In this document: piece after piece, positions 1 to 8,876 of the stretch
Layout: every line of letters starts with the position of its first letter
How positions within the stretch are numbered: position 1 is the first letter of the stretch
Assembly (NCBI GenBank): GCA_026391655.1
Contig: JAPLDR010000017.1
Location: 36,915-100,914, forward strand
Source: Bacteroidia bacterium
GTDB lineage: Bacteria; Bacteroidota; Bacteroidia; Bacteroidales; Prolixibacteraceae
Direction of reading: 5' to 3'
Length of the DNA: 64,000 nucleotides
Notes under the pieces: model-generated
Seen by the model: only the letters and a program-made list of their open reading frames with translations
The model's database searches: none
Told to the model about the DNA's origin: nothing
Program-made: the position numbers and the translations under genes

Positions 1-1
1 A

Positions 2-184
2 TTTGTCAAGCAGATCATGGCAGGATTTGAGGAAGAGATGTCTGAACATTGCGTAGGAACTCTTTCTGAAGTATACGAAGGGAATCCTCCATTTACTGCC
101 CGGGGTGCTATTTCGCAAGCCTGGAATGTCAGCGGTGTTCTCAGTGCTTATTCGTTACTCGAAAAATTCGTTGAATCGCAGTAA
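2..184 (+). CDS. Glycogen debranching enzyme, C-terminal end (partial)
   Basis: An open frame enters from the left edge and stops at 182-184, giving the last 60 residues of a protein. The tail contains LSEVYEGNPPFTARGAISQAW, the pattern near the end of bacterial amylo-alpha-1,6-glucosidases of the GDE type, where the (alpha/alpha)6 barrel closes with an invariant 'G...A.AWS/N' segment. Family members hydrolyse alpha-1,6 branches of glycogen in the cytoplasm. The next two genes are a glycogen-synthase-like glycosyltransferase and a GH57 protein, the same three-gene order seen in other Bacteroidota glycogen operons, which supports the call. Only the 3' end is visible, so completeness cannot be judged. 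Confidence 0.72.
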   Translation, partial: FVKQIMAGFEEEMSEHCVGTLSEVYEGNPPFTARGAISQAWNVSGVLSAYSLLEKFVESQ

Positions 185-308
185 TTAGGTGGAAAACCAT
201 TTAATTGCCAGGTTATCAAGTTTTTATATTATATTCCGGTTCATTTGCGAACGGTTACAAAAATAGAATAAGGAGTAAAAAGGATTTTTCTCAACTCAGC
301 TTATAAGA

Positions 309-1619
309 ATGAAAGTTTTAATGTTTGGATGGGAGTTTCCCCCGCACATCAGCGGGGGGCTTGGTACAGCCAGTTACGGTTTAACCAAAGGACTGGCGCA
401 ATTAGATGATGTTGAGGTGCTTTTTGTCGTTCCAAAGGCTTATGGCGACGAAGATAATTCAGCGGTAAAGCAGATTATCGGGGCAAGTGATGTGTCAATT
501 ACACAGAAAAAGATCATCTTTAGTAACACAGAACGGACTTTCGATTCCCTCGAAGTTGAATCGAATCTTGTTCCCTATTCTACACCTGAGGAGTTTTGGA
601 AATTGACGGAACAGCGCGTCTCATCACAGACACGTTTTATCCAGACTGATTCGGAAGGAAAGCTCCCTTTTACGGGGAAATACGGTGCCAACCTGCTTAA
701 TGAAATTGCAAATTACGCTATTGTTGCTGAGTCGATCGGTAGAGAATACGACTTTGATGTCATCCATGCTCACGATTGGCTTGCCTACCCTGCCGGGATC
801 GCTGCAAAAAGAGTCAGTGGCAAACCATTGGTCATTCATGTACATGCGACCGATTTTGACCGGAGCGGTGGAAGCGTCAACCCAAGGGTTTATTCGATAG
901 AACGTGAAGGGATGGAAATTGCCGATCAGATTATTACAGTGAGTAACCTTACCCGTAATATCGTGATTGAAAAATACGGGATAGATCCCGCGAAAATTAC
1001 AACCGTTTATAATGCTGTTGAACCGGTCGAAAAAGGCGAAGACAGAGGCTTTTCCAAAGGAATCAATGAAAAAATTGTCACCTTTCTTGGTCGCATAACC
1101 ATGCAAAAAGGACCCGAATATTTCATCGAGGCTGCACACCAGGTTTTACGCCGGACAGACAATGTCCATTTCGTAATGGCAGGAAGTGGCGATATGATGG
1201 AAAAAATGATCCGGCGGGCTGCCCGTTTGGGAATTGCCGACCGATTTCATTTTACAGGATTCCTCCATGGCGACGATGTATTCGATATGTTCCGCATGAG
1301 CGATGTCTATGTGATGCCCTCAGTATCTGAGCCGTTTGGCATTTCACCTCTCGAAGCCATGATGTCAGACGTTCCGACCATTATATCGAAACAATCGGGT
1401 GTGGCCGAAATCCTTACACACGCTATTAAAGTTGACTTCTGGGACATTAATGCGATGGCTGATGCCATCTATGGAATCCTCAAATATCCTGCTCTATCAA
1501 TGATGTTTAGAAAATTTGGAAGAGAAGAGGTGGACAATTTGCAGTGGAAACATTCAGCTGCACATGTTCACAAAGTCTATTTATCCGCATTACGCAATAT
1601 TAATACAAAAGAGATATGA
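309..1619 (+). CDS. GT4-family glycosyltransferase, glycogen synthase-like
   Basis: A 436-residue GT-B glycosyltransferase. The N-terminus carries EFPPHISGGLGTASYGL (about residues 9-25), the glycine-rich acceptor/donor loop typical of bacterial starch and glycogen synthases, and HAHDW near residue 153. The C-terminal Rossmann domain begins around VTFLGRITMQKG (about residue 258) and contains SVSEPFGISPLEAM (about 338-351), the E-x7-E donor-binding motif of GT4/GT5. In Bacteroidota this protein sits between the debrancher and a GH57 protein and is taken to be the glycogen synthase, although GT4 sequence alone does not fix the acceptor. The start follows a 124-bp gap after the debrancher. The stop overlaps the next start as ATGA at 1616-1619, so the two are probably translationally coupled. 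Confidence 0.82.
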   Translation: MKVLMFGWEFPPHISGGLGTASYGLTKGLAQLDDVEVLFVVPKAYGDEDNSAVKQIIGASDVSITQKKIIFSNTERTFDSLEVESNLVPYSTPEEFWKLTEQRVSSQTRFIQTDSEGKLPFTGKYGANLLNEIANYAIVAESIGREYDFDVIHAHDWLAYPAGIAAKRVSGKPLVIHVHATDFDRSGGSVNPRVYSIEREGMEIADQIITVSNLTRNIVIEKYGIDPAKITTVYNAVEPVEKGEDRGFSKGINEKIVTFLGRITMQKGPEYFIEAAHQVLRRTDNVHFVMAGSGDMMEKMIRRAARLGIADRFHFTGFLHGDDVFDMFRMSDVYVMPSVSEPFGISPLEAMMSDVPTIISKQSGVAEILTHAIKVDFWDINAMADAIYGILKYPALSMMFRKFGREEVDNLQWKHSAAHVHKVYLSALRNINTKEI

Positions 1620-3025
1620 AAACAGTTTGCCTTAACTTTCAGATACATCAACCGTTCAGATACAGAAAATACCGTTTTTTCGACATTGGAAACGATGCCT
1701 ATTACTATGATGATTTTGCCAACGAAACCATCATGAGAAAAACTGCCGATCAGTGTTATTTGCCGGCCAATAAAATCATACTGGAACAAATAATCAAGCA
1801 GAAAGGCAAATTTAAGGTCACCTATTCATTGTCAGGTGTTGTTCTCGATCAATTCAAATTGTATGCGCCGGAAGTCATCGACTCTTTCAAACAACTGGCA
1901 GCTACAGGGTGCGTTGAGTTTCTATCCGAAACATATGCGAATTCGTTGGTCTCAATGGCAGACGGAACTTTATTCGAATCACAGGTCAAGGCACATGATG
2001 CGTTGATAGAAGAATTATTCGGACAGCGTCCTAAAGTATTCAGAAACACCGAATTAATTTACTCTGACGAAATTGGTGATCTTGTTCAGCGGATGGGCTA
2101 TGAGGCAATGATTACGGAAGGAGCCAGACATATCCTGGGATGGAAAAGTCCTAATTATTTGTATTGCAATGCATTAAATCCAAGACTAAAGGTTTTAATG
2201 CGCAATTTTCGTTTCAGTGACGATTTATCCTTCAGATTCTCTAATAAAGGATGGAATGAATTTCCGCTGACGGCTGAGAAATATGCCGGATGGATGTCCA
2301 GCCTTCCGAACGAAGAAGAAGTTGTTACCATATTCATCAACTACGAAACTTTTGGTCGGCTCCAACCCAAGAGCTCAGGAATATTTGATTTCTTAAAAAA
2401 TCTTCCTAACGCAATTTTAAAAACCGGCAAACTTAAATTTTCGACTCCTACCGAAGTTATTAATGATCTTCAACCGGTTTCTGCAATTCATGTACCCTAT
2501 CCCATTTCATGGGCTGACGAAGAGCGTGATCTCTCGGCATGGTTAGGAAATGAGCTGCAAAAAGAGGCTTTTGATAAACTTTACGAGCTCAAAGACCGGA
2601 TGAGGAGTTGTGCTGATTCAACGATGCTAAAAGATTGGGATTACCTCCAAACCAACGATCACTTTTACTATATGTGTACAAAGTTCTTTTCAGACGGTGA
2701 GGTTCATAAGTATTTCAACCCTTATAGCACTCCCTATGAGGCCTTTATCAACTATATGAATATATTGAGCGACTTCAAAATAAGGCTCAATGCCTTTGTC
2801 CCTAAAAACGCTAAAGATCAGGAAATTGCCAACCTCAAGGAGCTTGTTACTGAAAAATCCAGAAAGCTTGACCAGACAGAAAAAGAACTGAAGAAAGTCA
2901 AAAAAGAGATATCAGCAACAAAACTGTCTCAAAGCAAAATAGCGGCCACGACTAAAGTCGAAACTACGAAACCGTTAATAAAAGCAGCAGCCAAAAAACC
3001 AATAAAAAAAGGAAAAAACGTATAG
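1616..3025 (+). CDS. GH57-family alpha-amylase-like protein with a lysine-rich tail
   Basis: 469 residues. The N-terminus has NFQIHQPFR, the GH57 motif-1 histidine region, followed by a long (beta/alpha)7-barrel-type domain. NTELIYSD includes Glu146, the probable nucleophile region. The motif that normally reads DYETFG, whose Asp is the catalytic acid in GH57, reads NYETFG here, with Asn242 encoded by AAC at 2339-2341. The protein may therefore be inactive, altered, or use another acid. Residues about 395-469 form a charged coiled coil (KELVTEKSRKLDQTEKELKK) and a Lys/Ala-rich tail ending KKPIKKGKNV, outside the catalytic fold. It overlaps the glycosyltransferase by 4 bp and is the last gene of the glycogen operon. 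Family members act on alpha-glucans in the cytoplasm. Confidence 0.8.
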   Translation: MKTVCLNFQIHQPFRYRKYRFFDIGNDAYYYDDFANETIMRKTADQCYLPANKIILEQIIKQKGKFKVTYSLSGVVLDQFKLYAPEVIDSFKQLAATGCVEFLSETYANSLVSMADGTLFESQVKAHDALIEELFGQRPKVFRNTELIYSDEIGDLVQRMGYEAMITEGARHILGWKSPNYLYCNALNPRLKVLMRNFRFSDDLSFRFSNKGWNEFPLTAEKYAGWMSSLPNEEEVVTIFINYETFGRLQPKSSGIFDFLKNLPNAILKTGKLKFSTPTEVINDLQPVSAIHVPYPISWADEERDLSAWLGNELQKEAFDKLYELKDRMRSCADSTMLKDWDYLQTNDHFYYMCTKFFSDGEVHKYFNPYSTPYEAFINYMNILSDFKIRLNAFVPKNAKDQEIANLKELVTEKSRKLDQTEKELKKVKKEISATKLSQSKIAATTKVETTKPLIKAAAKKPIKKGKNV

Positions 3026-3198
3026 TCATAGCTTCATTATTCTGACCAGACCTGCAGATGACTTCCATGGCCATTGAATCAGAATATCTTTAATTAACTC
3101 AAATGGATTTTTTCCCAGGTTGTACCCAGTTTTTGACTGATTTCCGTAAAATCATCAAAAAGATTGTAATTTAGCTTCCTGCTTTAAGAATCCGGAAT

Positions 3199-6100
3199 AT
3201 GATTGCTGAGAAATTCACAAAAGGGGATAGAAAAACCTTTTCGATCAACAAGTGCGGAAATACTGTATTTCTGTTGCTAGGACTTCTGTTTTTTCTCTAC
3301 GCCTCAAAATCGATTGGTGCAGAAGTAGTTAACAATCTGAATTTTGATTTTTATTCGCAGGAAAACGGCCTCTCGAATAATCAGATACATTGTATTCATC
3401 AGGATAAAAAGGGTTGGATGTGGTTTGGTACTTCCCAGGGTGTCTGTCGGTTCGATGGTTATAAGTTTACCGTTTTTAAGAATGATCCTGATGATTCTAC
3501 AAGTTTAAAGGGTAATCTGGTTCGAACCATATTCGAAGACCGGAAAGGGCAACTGTGGTTTGGAACTGAAAATGGCGGACTCAACAAATTCAACCGTGAA
3601 AAGGAGAATTTTCAACAACTTTTTTATTCAGGCGATCAACCTATATTGAAAAATGCCACCGTTACCTCCATTAACGAAGATTCCTCGGAAAATTTATGGG
3701 TTGGTACAAATGCTCATCTTTATCTCATAGAAAACGAAAATAAGTTGTCGGAGATTAAGCCCTCTAATCGTAACGGTTTTTCTGAATATTTCAGGGTCAT
3801 ACAATCCGACCAAACAGGAAGAATCTGGTTGGGAACCAATACCGGACTTTACGTTTATAATCTTAAGGATAACAAGGTTCAAAAAATTAGTCTTCCGCAG
3901 AACTTGTTACTAAACCAGGAAATCTGGGCCATTTACAGGGATGACGATGCTATATTTTGGATCGGGACTTATGCCAGTGGCCTGTTCACGGTTAATCCGG
4001 TTACGCTCGAAGCCAGGCATGTGATTTTGGATCTCGAAAACGACCGAAGCCAGACAGTAAGGGCGGTTTCAAAAGACCGGAACGGAAAATACTGGATAGG
4101 AACCCGTGGCGGCTTGTATATTTATGAGAAAAGTACGGGTGCTACTGCCTTTTATTATCATGATGAGCGGGAGCCAAAGAGTTTGGTGAATAATTCGATC
4201 CAGTGTATTTCTCACGATATGAAGGGAGATGTTTGGATTGGCACACGTAATGGAATTAATTTTCTGATTGAAGAACGGCAGAACATTCAAGGTTTTAAAT
4301 CGATGCCCGGAGACAACCGTTATTTGAACAGCAGTGAGATCTATGCCTTTTGGGTTGATCCGAAGGGAGACATCTGGGCGGGCACCGAAAGTGGGGGAAT
4401 AAATATCCTGAACCGAACAACCGGACGTTTCAGGTATATGCTGCCGCAAAAGGATAATCCGAACTCGTTATCTCGTAATTGTATCAAAGCGCTGCTCGAC
4501 GATGGCAAAAACAACATCTGGATTGGTAATTTTCTCGGAGGGATTGATGTGATGAATCTGCAAACTGGTGTCTTTAAACATTACAGGAACGATCCGTCCA
4601 ACCCGTCGAGCCTCTCAGATAACCGCGTTTGGGCTTTGTTGCGCGACAGAAACAATGATATCTGGGTCGGCACCAGTTCCGGACTCGACAAGTTTGATCC
4701 GGGCACAGGTTCTTTTACTCATTACCCAAATCTGGTCGGAAATCAACAGGTCAACTGGCTGGTGGAGGACACCGATCATACCATTTGGATAGGCGCCGAT
4801 GAAATAGTGCTTTATGATCCAGAAAATCAGAGAGTAACGCGGATTCAGGAATCAACACGCTATATGCTTCATGATTCGAAGAACCGATTTTGGCTCGCAA
4901 CACCAAACCGGGGAATTGCTTTGTACTCGAAAGAGAAAGGCATCATTAAATATTATTCCGAAAAGAACGGTTTGTCGAATAACCAGACGCTTGCCATACT
5001 CGAGGACAATGAGCATTTTCTTTGGATCAGCACAACCAATGGCCTGTCGAAGTTTGATCCTGAAAGTGAACGGTTTCATAATTATTCATTGAAAAACGGC
5101 TTCCAGAACAACCAGTTTACTTATGGGGGCGCTTATAAAACAACTGAAGGAGAGCTCCTGTTTGGCGGTATTTCGGGATTTAATATTTTCAATCCTACCA
5201 AAATTAAATCGGGCGACTACTTTCCGCAAATTGTTCTGACAGACCTGAAAATTTTCAATAAATCGGTTAAAATCGGGGACAGGAAGAAGGATGTTTTGAC
5301 AAAATGTATTTCTGAAACAGAAAAAATAGAGTTGCAATATGACCTTAATTCAATTACGCTGGAGTTTGCCTCGTTTGATTATGCCAACAGTCTCGGAATT
5401 CAATATTCTTATTTTCTCGAAGGTTTCGACAAAGATTGGAACGAACCGTCGATTAGTCGTTCAGCAACTTATACCAACCTTGATCCCGGAGAGTATACCT
5501 TCCAGGTAAAAATGGTTTCGATCGACCGAAAAGAGAGCAATCCGGGACCAGTATTGAAAATTGTTGTGCTTTACCCCTATTGGAAAACATGGTGGTTCAG
5601 AAGCCTCCTTCTTCTCGCAGTTTCCGGCCTTTTTTACATGTTGATTACTTTTCTTCTTAATAAGGAAAAACTAAAGAATGACCTGAGACTTGAACGGCTG
5701 AATGCCAAAAAGCTCCATGAGCTTGACATGATGAAATTGCGCTTTTATACAAACATTTCGCACGAGATACGAACTCCGCTGACCTTGATACTCGGTCCGC
5801 TTGATAAAATGCGAAGCAATACCATTCCGGAGAATGAAATGAAGGGACATATTGAAGTGATGCACAGGAATGCCACTCAACTACATCAATTGATCAATCA
5901 GTTACTCGATTTCAGAAAACTGGAGACGGGCAACCTGAAACTGGCTTTGGCGTGCGGTGATATGGTTTCTTTCCTGGCAGAAATTGTAGGGTCGTTTGAT
6001 AAATATGCGGAAGAAAAAGAAATTAAGCTGAAATTTAATTCACTTAAAAAAGAGATCATCACCAACTTTGATGCCGACAAACTGGGCAAAATTATAAACA

Positions 6101-7308
6101 ACCTGCTGTCGAATGCATTCAAATTTACCGGGAAGGGTGGTAAAATATCAGTTAACCTGTCATTGGTTTTTGAATCGGATGAAAGTGAGTCGGTTGGCGA
6201 TTCCTCGGAGAAAAGATTGATCGAAATTACAGTGAAAGATACCGGAATCGGGATTGCAGATACGAATCTGGAAAAAATATTTATCCGTTTTTTCCAGGTC
6301 GACGATGGCGCCAAACAAACCGGAACCGGAATCGGGTTGGCTTTAACCAAAGAATTGGTCAAATTGCATAAAGGAAGTATTTCGGTACAAAGTAAACCGG
6401 GTAAAGGTTCGAAGTTTACTATTCACCTGCCATACGACGAAGTTTCCAGCAACCAACCTGTAGAAACTTTAAATGCGGAAAATTCAAACGAACAGGCAGT
6501 TAACCGGCACATTGAAGAATTTACGGGTGACACGATGCCGTCCGGTCGAAAAATTATGCTTTTGGTCGATGACAATTCGGATGTCAGGTATTTTATCAAG
6601 ACACATTTTAACTCAAATTATCAGGTATTAGAAGGTGAAAATGGGCTTGAAGGGTGGAACATAGCGCTGAAAACTATTCCGGATATCATCATTTGCGACG
6701 TGATGATGCCCGATATCGACGGCTTCGAATTTTGCCGTAAAATCAGGAAGGATGAACGAACCTCTCATATTCCGATCATCCTGGTCACTGCTCTCGGTTC
6801 ACGCGAACACGAGATTGAAGGATTGAGCTACGGTGCCGACGATTACATTACTAAACCTTTTGATCTGGTTATTCTACAGACTAAAGTTGAAAATATTCTG
6901 TCGGTCAGGCAATCGCTGAAACAAAAATACACAAGTGAGATGCTGCTTCAGCCGAAGAATATCATACTTAGCTCGCCAGACGAGCGGTTTCTGCAAAAAG
7001 CCATCGAAGTTGTAGAGAACAACATTTCGGATCCTGATCTCGACATCGAACGGTTTGCGGCTGAAATTGGTGTCAGCCGGATGCAGTTGTACCGTAAACT
7101 CGATGCCCTTACCGAAATGACTGTTAAAGAATTTGTCAGGAACATCCGATTAAAAAGGGCAGCCCAACTATTGGTTCAGAAAAAGCTAAATGTTTCGGAA
7201 GTAGCCTATGCTGTAGGCTTTAAAGATCTGTCGCATTTCCGTAAATGCTTTAAATTGGAGTTTGGAATGAGCGCTTCGGAGTATGTTGAAAAATACATCA
7301 CGCAATAA
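3199..7308 (+). CDS. Hybrid two-component system regulator (HTCS) of the pectin locus
   Basis: A 1369-residue single-protein two-component system. A signal anchor (about residues 22-41) is followed by a periplasmic double propeller made of Reg_prop repeats (recurring WIGT, WFGT, WVGT blades), then a Y_Y_Y domain near 705-785 and a membrane span near 798-820. In the cytoplasm there is a HisKA domain with His855 in SHEIRTP, a HATPase_c domain (NNLLSNAFKF; DTGIGI), a receiver with probable phospho-Asp1167 (CDVMMPDIDG), and an AraC-type double helix-turn-helix at about 1260-1366. Such proteins bind a specific oligosaccharide in the periplasm and activate the adjacent polysaccharide locus. Being first in the pectin cluster, it is the best candidate to bind the paired TTGGGAA sites at 7402, 19855 and 38877. 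All catalytic residues looked for are present. Confidence 0.95.
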   Translation: MIAEKFTKGDRKTFSINKCGNTVFLLLGLLFFLYASKSIGAEVVNNLNFDFYSQENGLSNNQIHCIHQDKKGWMWFGTSQGVCRFDGYKFTVFKNDPDDSTSLKGNLVRTIFEDRKGQLWFGTENGGLNKFNREKENFQQLFYSGDQPILKNATVTSINEDSSENLWVGTNAHLYLIENENKLSEIKPSNRNGFSEYFRVIQSDQTGRIWLGTNTGLYVYNLKDNKVQKISLPQNLLLNQEIWAIYRDDDAIFWIGTYASGLFTVNPVTLEARHVILDLENDRSQTVRAVSKDRNGKYWIGTRGGLYIYEKSTGATAFYYHDEREPKSLVNNSIQCISHDMKGDVWIGTRNGINFLIEERQNIQGFKSMPGDNRYLNSSEIYAFWVDPKGDIWAGTESGGINILNRTTGRFRYMLPQKDNPNSLSRNCIKALLDDGKNNIWIGNFLGGIDVMNLQTGVFKHYRNDPSNPSSLSDNRVWALLRDRNNDIWVGTSSGLDKFDPGTGSFTHYPNLVGNQQVNWLVEDTDHTIWIGADEIVLYDPENQRVTRIQESTRYMLHDSKNRFWLATPNRGIALYSKEKGIIKYYSEKNGLSNNQTLAILEDNEHFLWISTTNGLSKFDPESERFHNYSLKNGFQNNQFTYGGAYKTTEGELLFGGISGFNIFNPTKIKSGDYFPQIVLTDLKIFNKSVKIGDRKKDVLTKCISETEKIELQYDLNSITLEFASFDYANSLGIQYSYFLEGFDKDWNEPSISRSATYTNLDPGEYTFQVKMVSIDRKESNPGPVLKIVVLYPYWKTWWFRSLLLLAVSGLFYMLITFLLNKEKLKNDLRLERLNAKKLHELDMMKLRFYTNISHEIRTPLTLILGPLDKMRSNTIPENEMKGHIEVMHRNATQLHQLINQLLDFRKLETGNLKLALACGDMVSFLAEIVGSFDKYAEEKEIKLKFNSLKKEIITNFDADKLGKIINNLLSNAFKFTGKGGKISVNLSLVFESDESESVGDSSEKRLIEITVKDTGIGIADTNLEKIFIRFFQVDDGAKQTGTGIGLALTKELVKLHKGSISVQSKPGKGSKFTIHLPYDEVSSNQPVETLNAENSNEQAVNRHIEEFTGDTMPSGRKIMLLVDDNSDVRYFIKTHFNSNYQVLEGENGLEGWNIALKTIPDIIICDVMMPDIDGFEFCRKIRKDERTSHIPIILVTALGSREHEIEGLSYGADDYITKPFDLVILQTKVENILSVRQSLKQKYTSEMLLQPKNIILSSPDERFLQKAIEVVENNISDPDLDIERFAAEIGVSRMQLYRKLDALTEMTVKEFVRNIRLKRAAQLLVQKKLNVSEVAYAVGFKDLSHFRKCFKLEFGMSASEYVEKYITQ

Positions 7309-7401
7309 CTTTTTTGTATTTTGTTTACTTTTCCTTTGTGGTCTGATATACTGAGCATTATAATAAATCGCTTAGCACTTTGGTATTTCTGAACCCGCTT
7401 T

Positions 7402-7428
7402 TTGGGAATTTCAACCTCGTGTTGGGAA
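7402..7428 (+). promoter_or_regulatory. Paired TTGGGAA direct repeat, probable HTCS operator (site 1)
   Basis: TTGGGAA occurs at 7402-7408 and 7422-7428, 20 bp apart centre to centre, embedded in CCCGCTTTTTGGGAAT and GTTGGGAATTCC. The same arrangement recurs at 19855 and, with 22-bp spacing, at 38877. Direct repeats about two helical turns apart are what a dimeric AraC-family output domain would bind. Binding by the regulator encoded at 3199-7308 is inferred. Confidence 0.6.
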
Positions 7429-7480
7429 TTCCTGCTATCTTTCCTGATATTCTTCAGCAAATTTTTGATTTAGTTTGTTG

Positions 7481-7488
7481 TAGTTTTA
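7481..7488 (+). promoter_or_regulatory. Probable -7 promoter element (module 1)
   Basis: TAGTTTTA matches the Bacteroidota -7 consensus TAnnTTTG at 7 of 8 positions (the two n included). It lies 59 bp downstream of the second TTGGGAA and 35 bp upstream of the small peptide start. Both distances are identical in the second module (19934-19941). No canonical -33 TTTG is present at the usual distance, as expected for an activator-dependent promoter. Confidence 0.45.
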
Positions 7489-7515
7489 CACTACCATACT
7501 AGCGATTTATTATTC

Positions 7516-7620
7516 ATGGAAGACATCGTTAAAAAACTTAGAAGGGTTTCATTAAAAATTGTACTGATGACGATCTTACTGGCAATCATTCTAAGTTTTT
7601 TGATTATTATAAGTTTCTAA
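7516..7620 (+). CDS. Small basic single-span membrane peptide (34 aa), copy 1
   Basis: ATG at 7516, TAA at 7618-7620, encoding 34 residues: an acidic start, the basic stretch KKLRR, then a hydrophobic run of about 20 residues (IVLMTILLAIILSFLIII) ending in SF. A paralogue of equal length lies at 19969-20073. From codon 6 to the stop the two genes differ in 12 codons. Ten changes are synonymous and two conservative (Ala/Val, Ile/Leu), and even the stop codons differ (TAA/TGA). That pattern is expected of a selected protein, not of conserved DNA. It sits between the probable operator/promoter and the GH105-SusC-SusD genes, so it should be the first gene of that induced unit. I do not recognise the family. 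It may be a regulator or accessory of the transporter or sensor, but its function is unknown. Confidence 0.7.
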   Translation: MEDIVKKLRRVSLKIVLMTILLAIILSFLIIISF

Positions 7621-7671
7621 CGATAACCTGGTGTGACCGATTGCGATGTGTTTAACTGGCTATAATAACAA

Positions 7672-8871
7672 ATGCGAATGCAAAAACTTTGGATTCTCTT
7701 GTTTGGATTTCTGATTGTTTTCCAATCATGTCTGGCCCAGTCTCAAAAGAGACCAATCGGCGGGCTTGTAATGGCTGTGAAATTGGCTGATTCGGAGATA
7801 AAGCATTTTCCTGAACCCTGGACTGTTGACTTTAACCCCAAACCTGTATGGAACTACACCCAGGGCTTAATTGCCTCTGCTATGATCATGATATGGAAAG
7901 AAAACGGCAATGACTCATATTACAATTATGCGAGAACCTATGCCGATCATTTTATTAACGCCAACGGGAGTATTTCGGGATACAAAGCCGAAGATTATAA
8001 CATTGATGCTGTAAATTCCGGAAAGTTCCTTTTTGATGTGTACGAAAAAACCAAAGATGAACGTTACCTGAAAGCAATCAATCATTTACGTGATCAGCTT
8101 AAAACACAACCACGTACCTCTGAAGGCGGTTTCTGGCATAAGAAACGTTATCCTCATCAAATGTGGCTCGATGGCTTGTATATGGGGGCGCCTTTTTTGG
8201 CCCAATACGCTTTCGTTATGAAGGATGCTGCAATCTTCGATGATGTTGTGAAGCAATTTGTAATCGTTCACAAACACACCTATAATCCCAAAGTTGGGTT
8301 GAATTATCATGGCTGGGACGAAAGCAAAGAACAAAAGTGGGCCGATCCTAAAACGGGATGTTCTCCGAATTTCTGGGGCAGAGCGGAGGGCTGGTATGCT
8401 ATGGCTTTGGTCGATGTACTCGATTTTCTGCCGCTTGATCATCCCGGCCGTTCAAAACTTCTTGGAATATTGAATCAGGTAGCAATTGCCGTCAAAAAAT
8501 ATCAGGATCCGAAAACCGGACTTTGGTACCAGGTGCTTGATCAGGGCAGTCGTAAAGGAAATTACTTCGAAGCCACCGCTTCATCGATGTTTACCTACGC
8601 ATTGCTTAAGGGTTCCCGAAAAGGATATATTAGTGGTGATTACAAGGCAATCGCAATCAAAGCTTATAATGGAATCCTTAAAAATTTTATTCAGGATAAT
8701 GGTGATGGCACAATTAGTCTGACTAAATGCTGCGCTGTGGCTGGTCTTGGAGGAAACCCTTACCGGGATGGTTCTTATGAATACTATATTAAAGAAACGG
8801 TTCATGCTGATGATCCGAAAGGAGTTGGGCCGTTTATTATGGCTTGTTTGGAAATGAATGACTCAAAATAA
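7672..8871 (+). CDS. GH105 unsaturated rhamnogalacturonyl/galacturonyl hydrolase
   Basis: A 399-residue protein with the (alpha/alpha)6-barrel signature of GH105 (YteR/YesR type). It has an N-terminal secretion signal ending VFQSCLA, possibly lipoprotein-processed at Cys. It carries WNYTQGLIASAM, the central HQMWLDGLYMGAPF with Asp167 as probable general acid, FWGRAEGWYAMALVD, and GNYFEATASSMFTYAL. These enzymes hydrate and release the delta-4,5-unsaturated uronic acid from oligosaccharides made by pectin or rhamnogalacturonan lyases, normally in the periplasm. ATG at 7678 is an alternative start six bases downstream. The gene follows the small peptide and is followed 5 bp later by SusC, so it belongs to the first SusCD transcription unit. 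Confidence 0.9.
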   Translation: MRMQKLWILLFGFLIVFQSCLAQSQKRPIGGLVMAVKLADSEIKHFPEPWTVDFNPKPVWNYTQGLIASAMIMIWKENGNDSYYNYARTYADHFINANGSISGYKAEDYNIDAVNSGKFLFDVYEKTKDERYLKAINHLRDQLKTQPRTSEGGFWHKKRYPHQMWLDGLYMGAPFLAQYAFVMKDAAIFDDVVKQFVIVHKHTYNPKVGLNYHGWDESKEQKWADPKTGCSPNFWGRAEGWYAMALVDVLDFLPLDHPGRSKLLGILNQVAIAVKKYQDPKTGLWYQVLDQGSRKGNYFEATASSMFTYALLKGSRKGYISGDYKAIAIKAYNGILKNFIQDNGDGTISLTKCCAVAGLGGNPYRDGSYEYYIKETVHADDPKGVGPFIMACLEMNDSK

Positions 8872-8876
8872 ATCTA

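Noticed and set aside
8086-8442. Minus-strand frame of 118 codons inside the GH105 gene, and similar antisense frames elsewhere
   Set aside because: Shadows of strongly supported genes, with no domain content or start context of their own.
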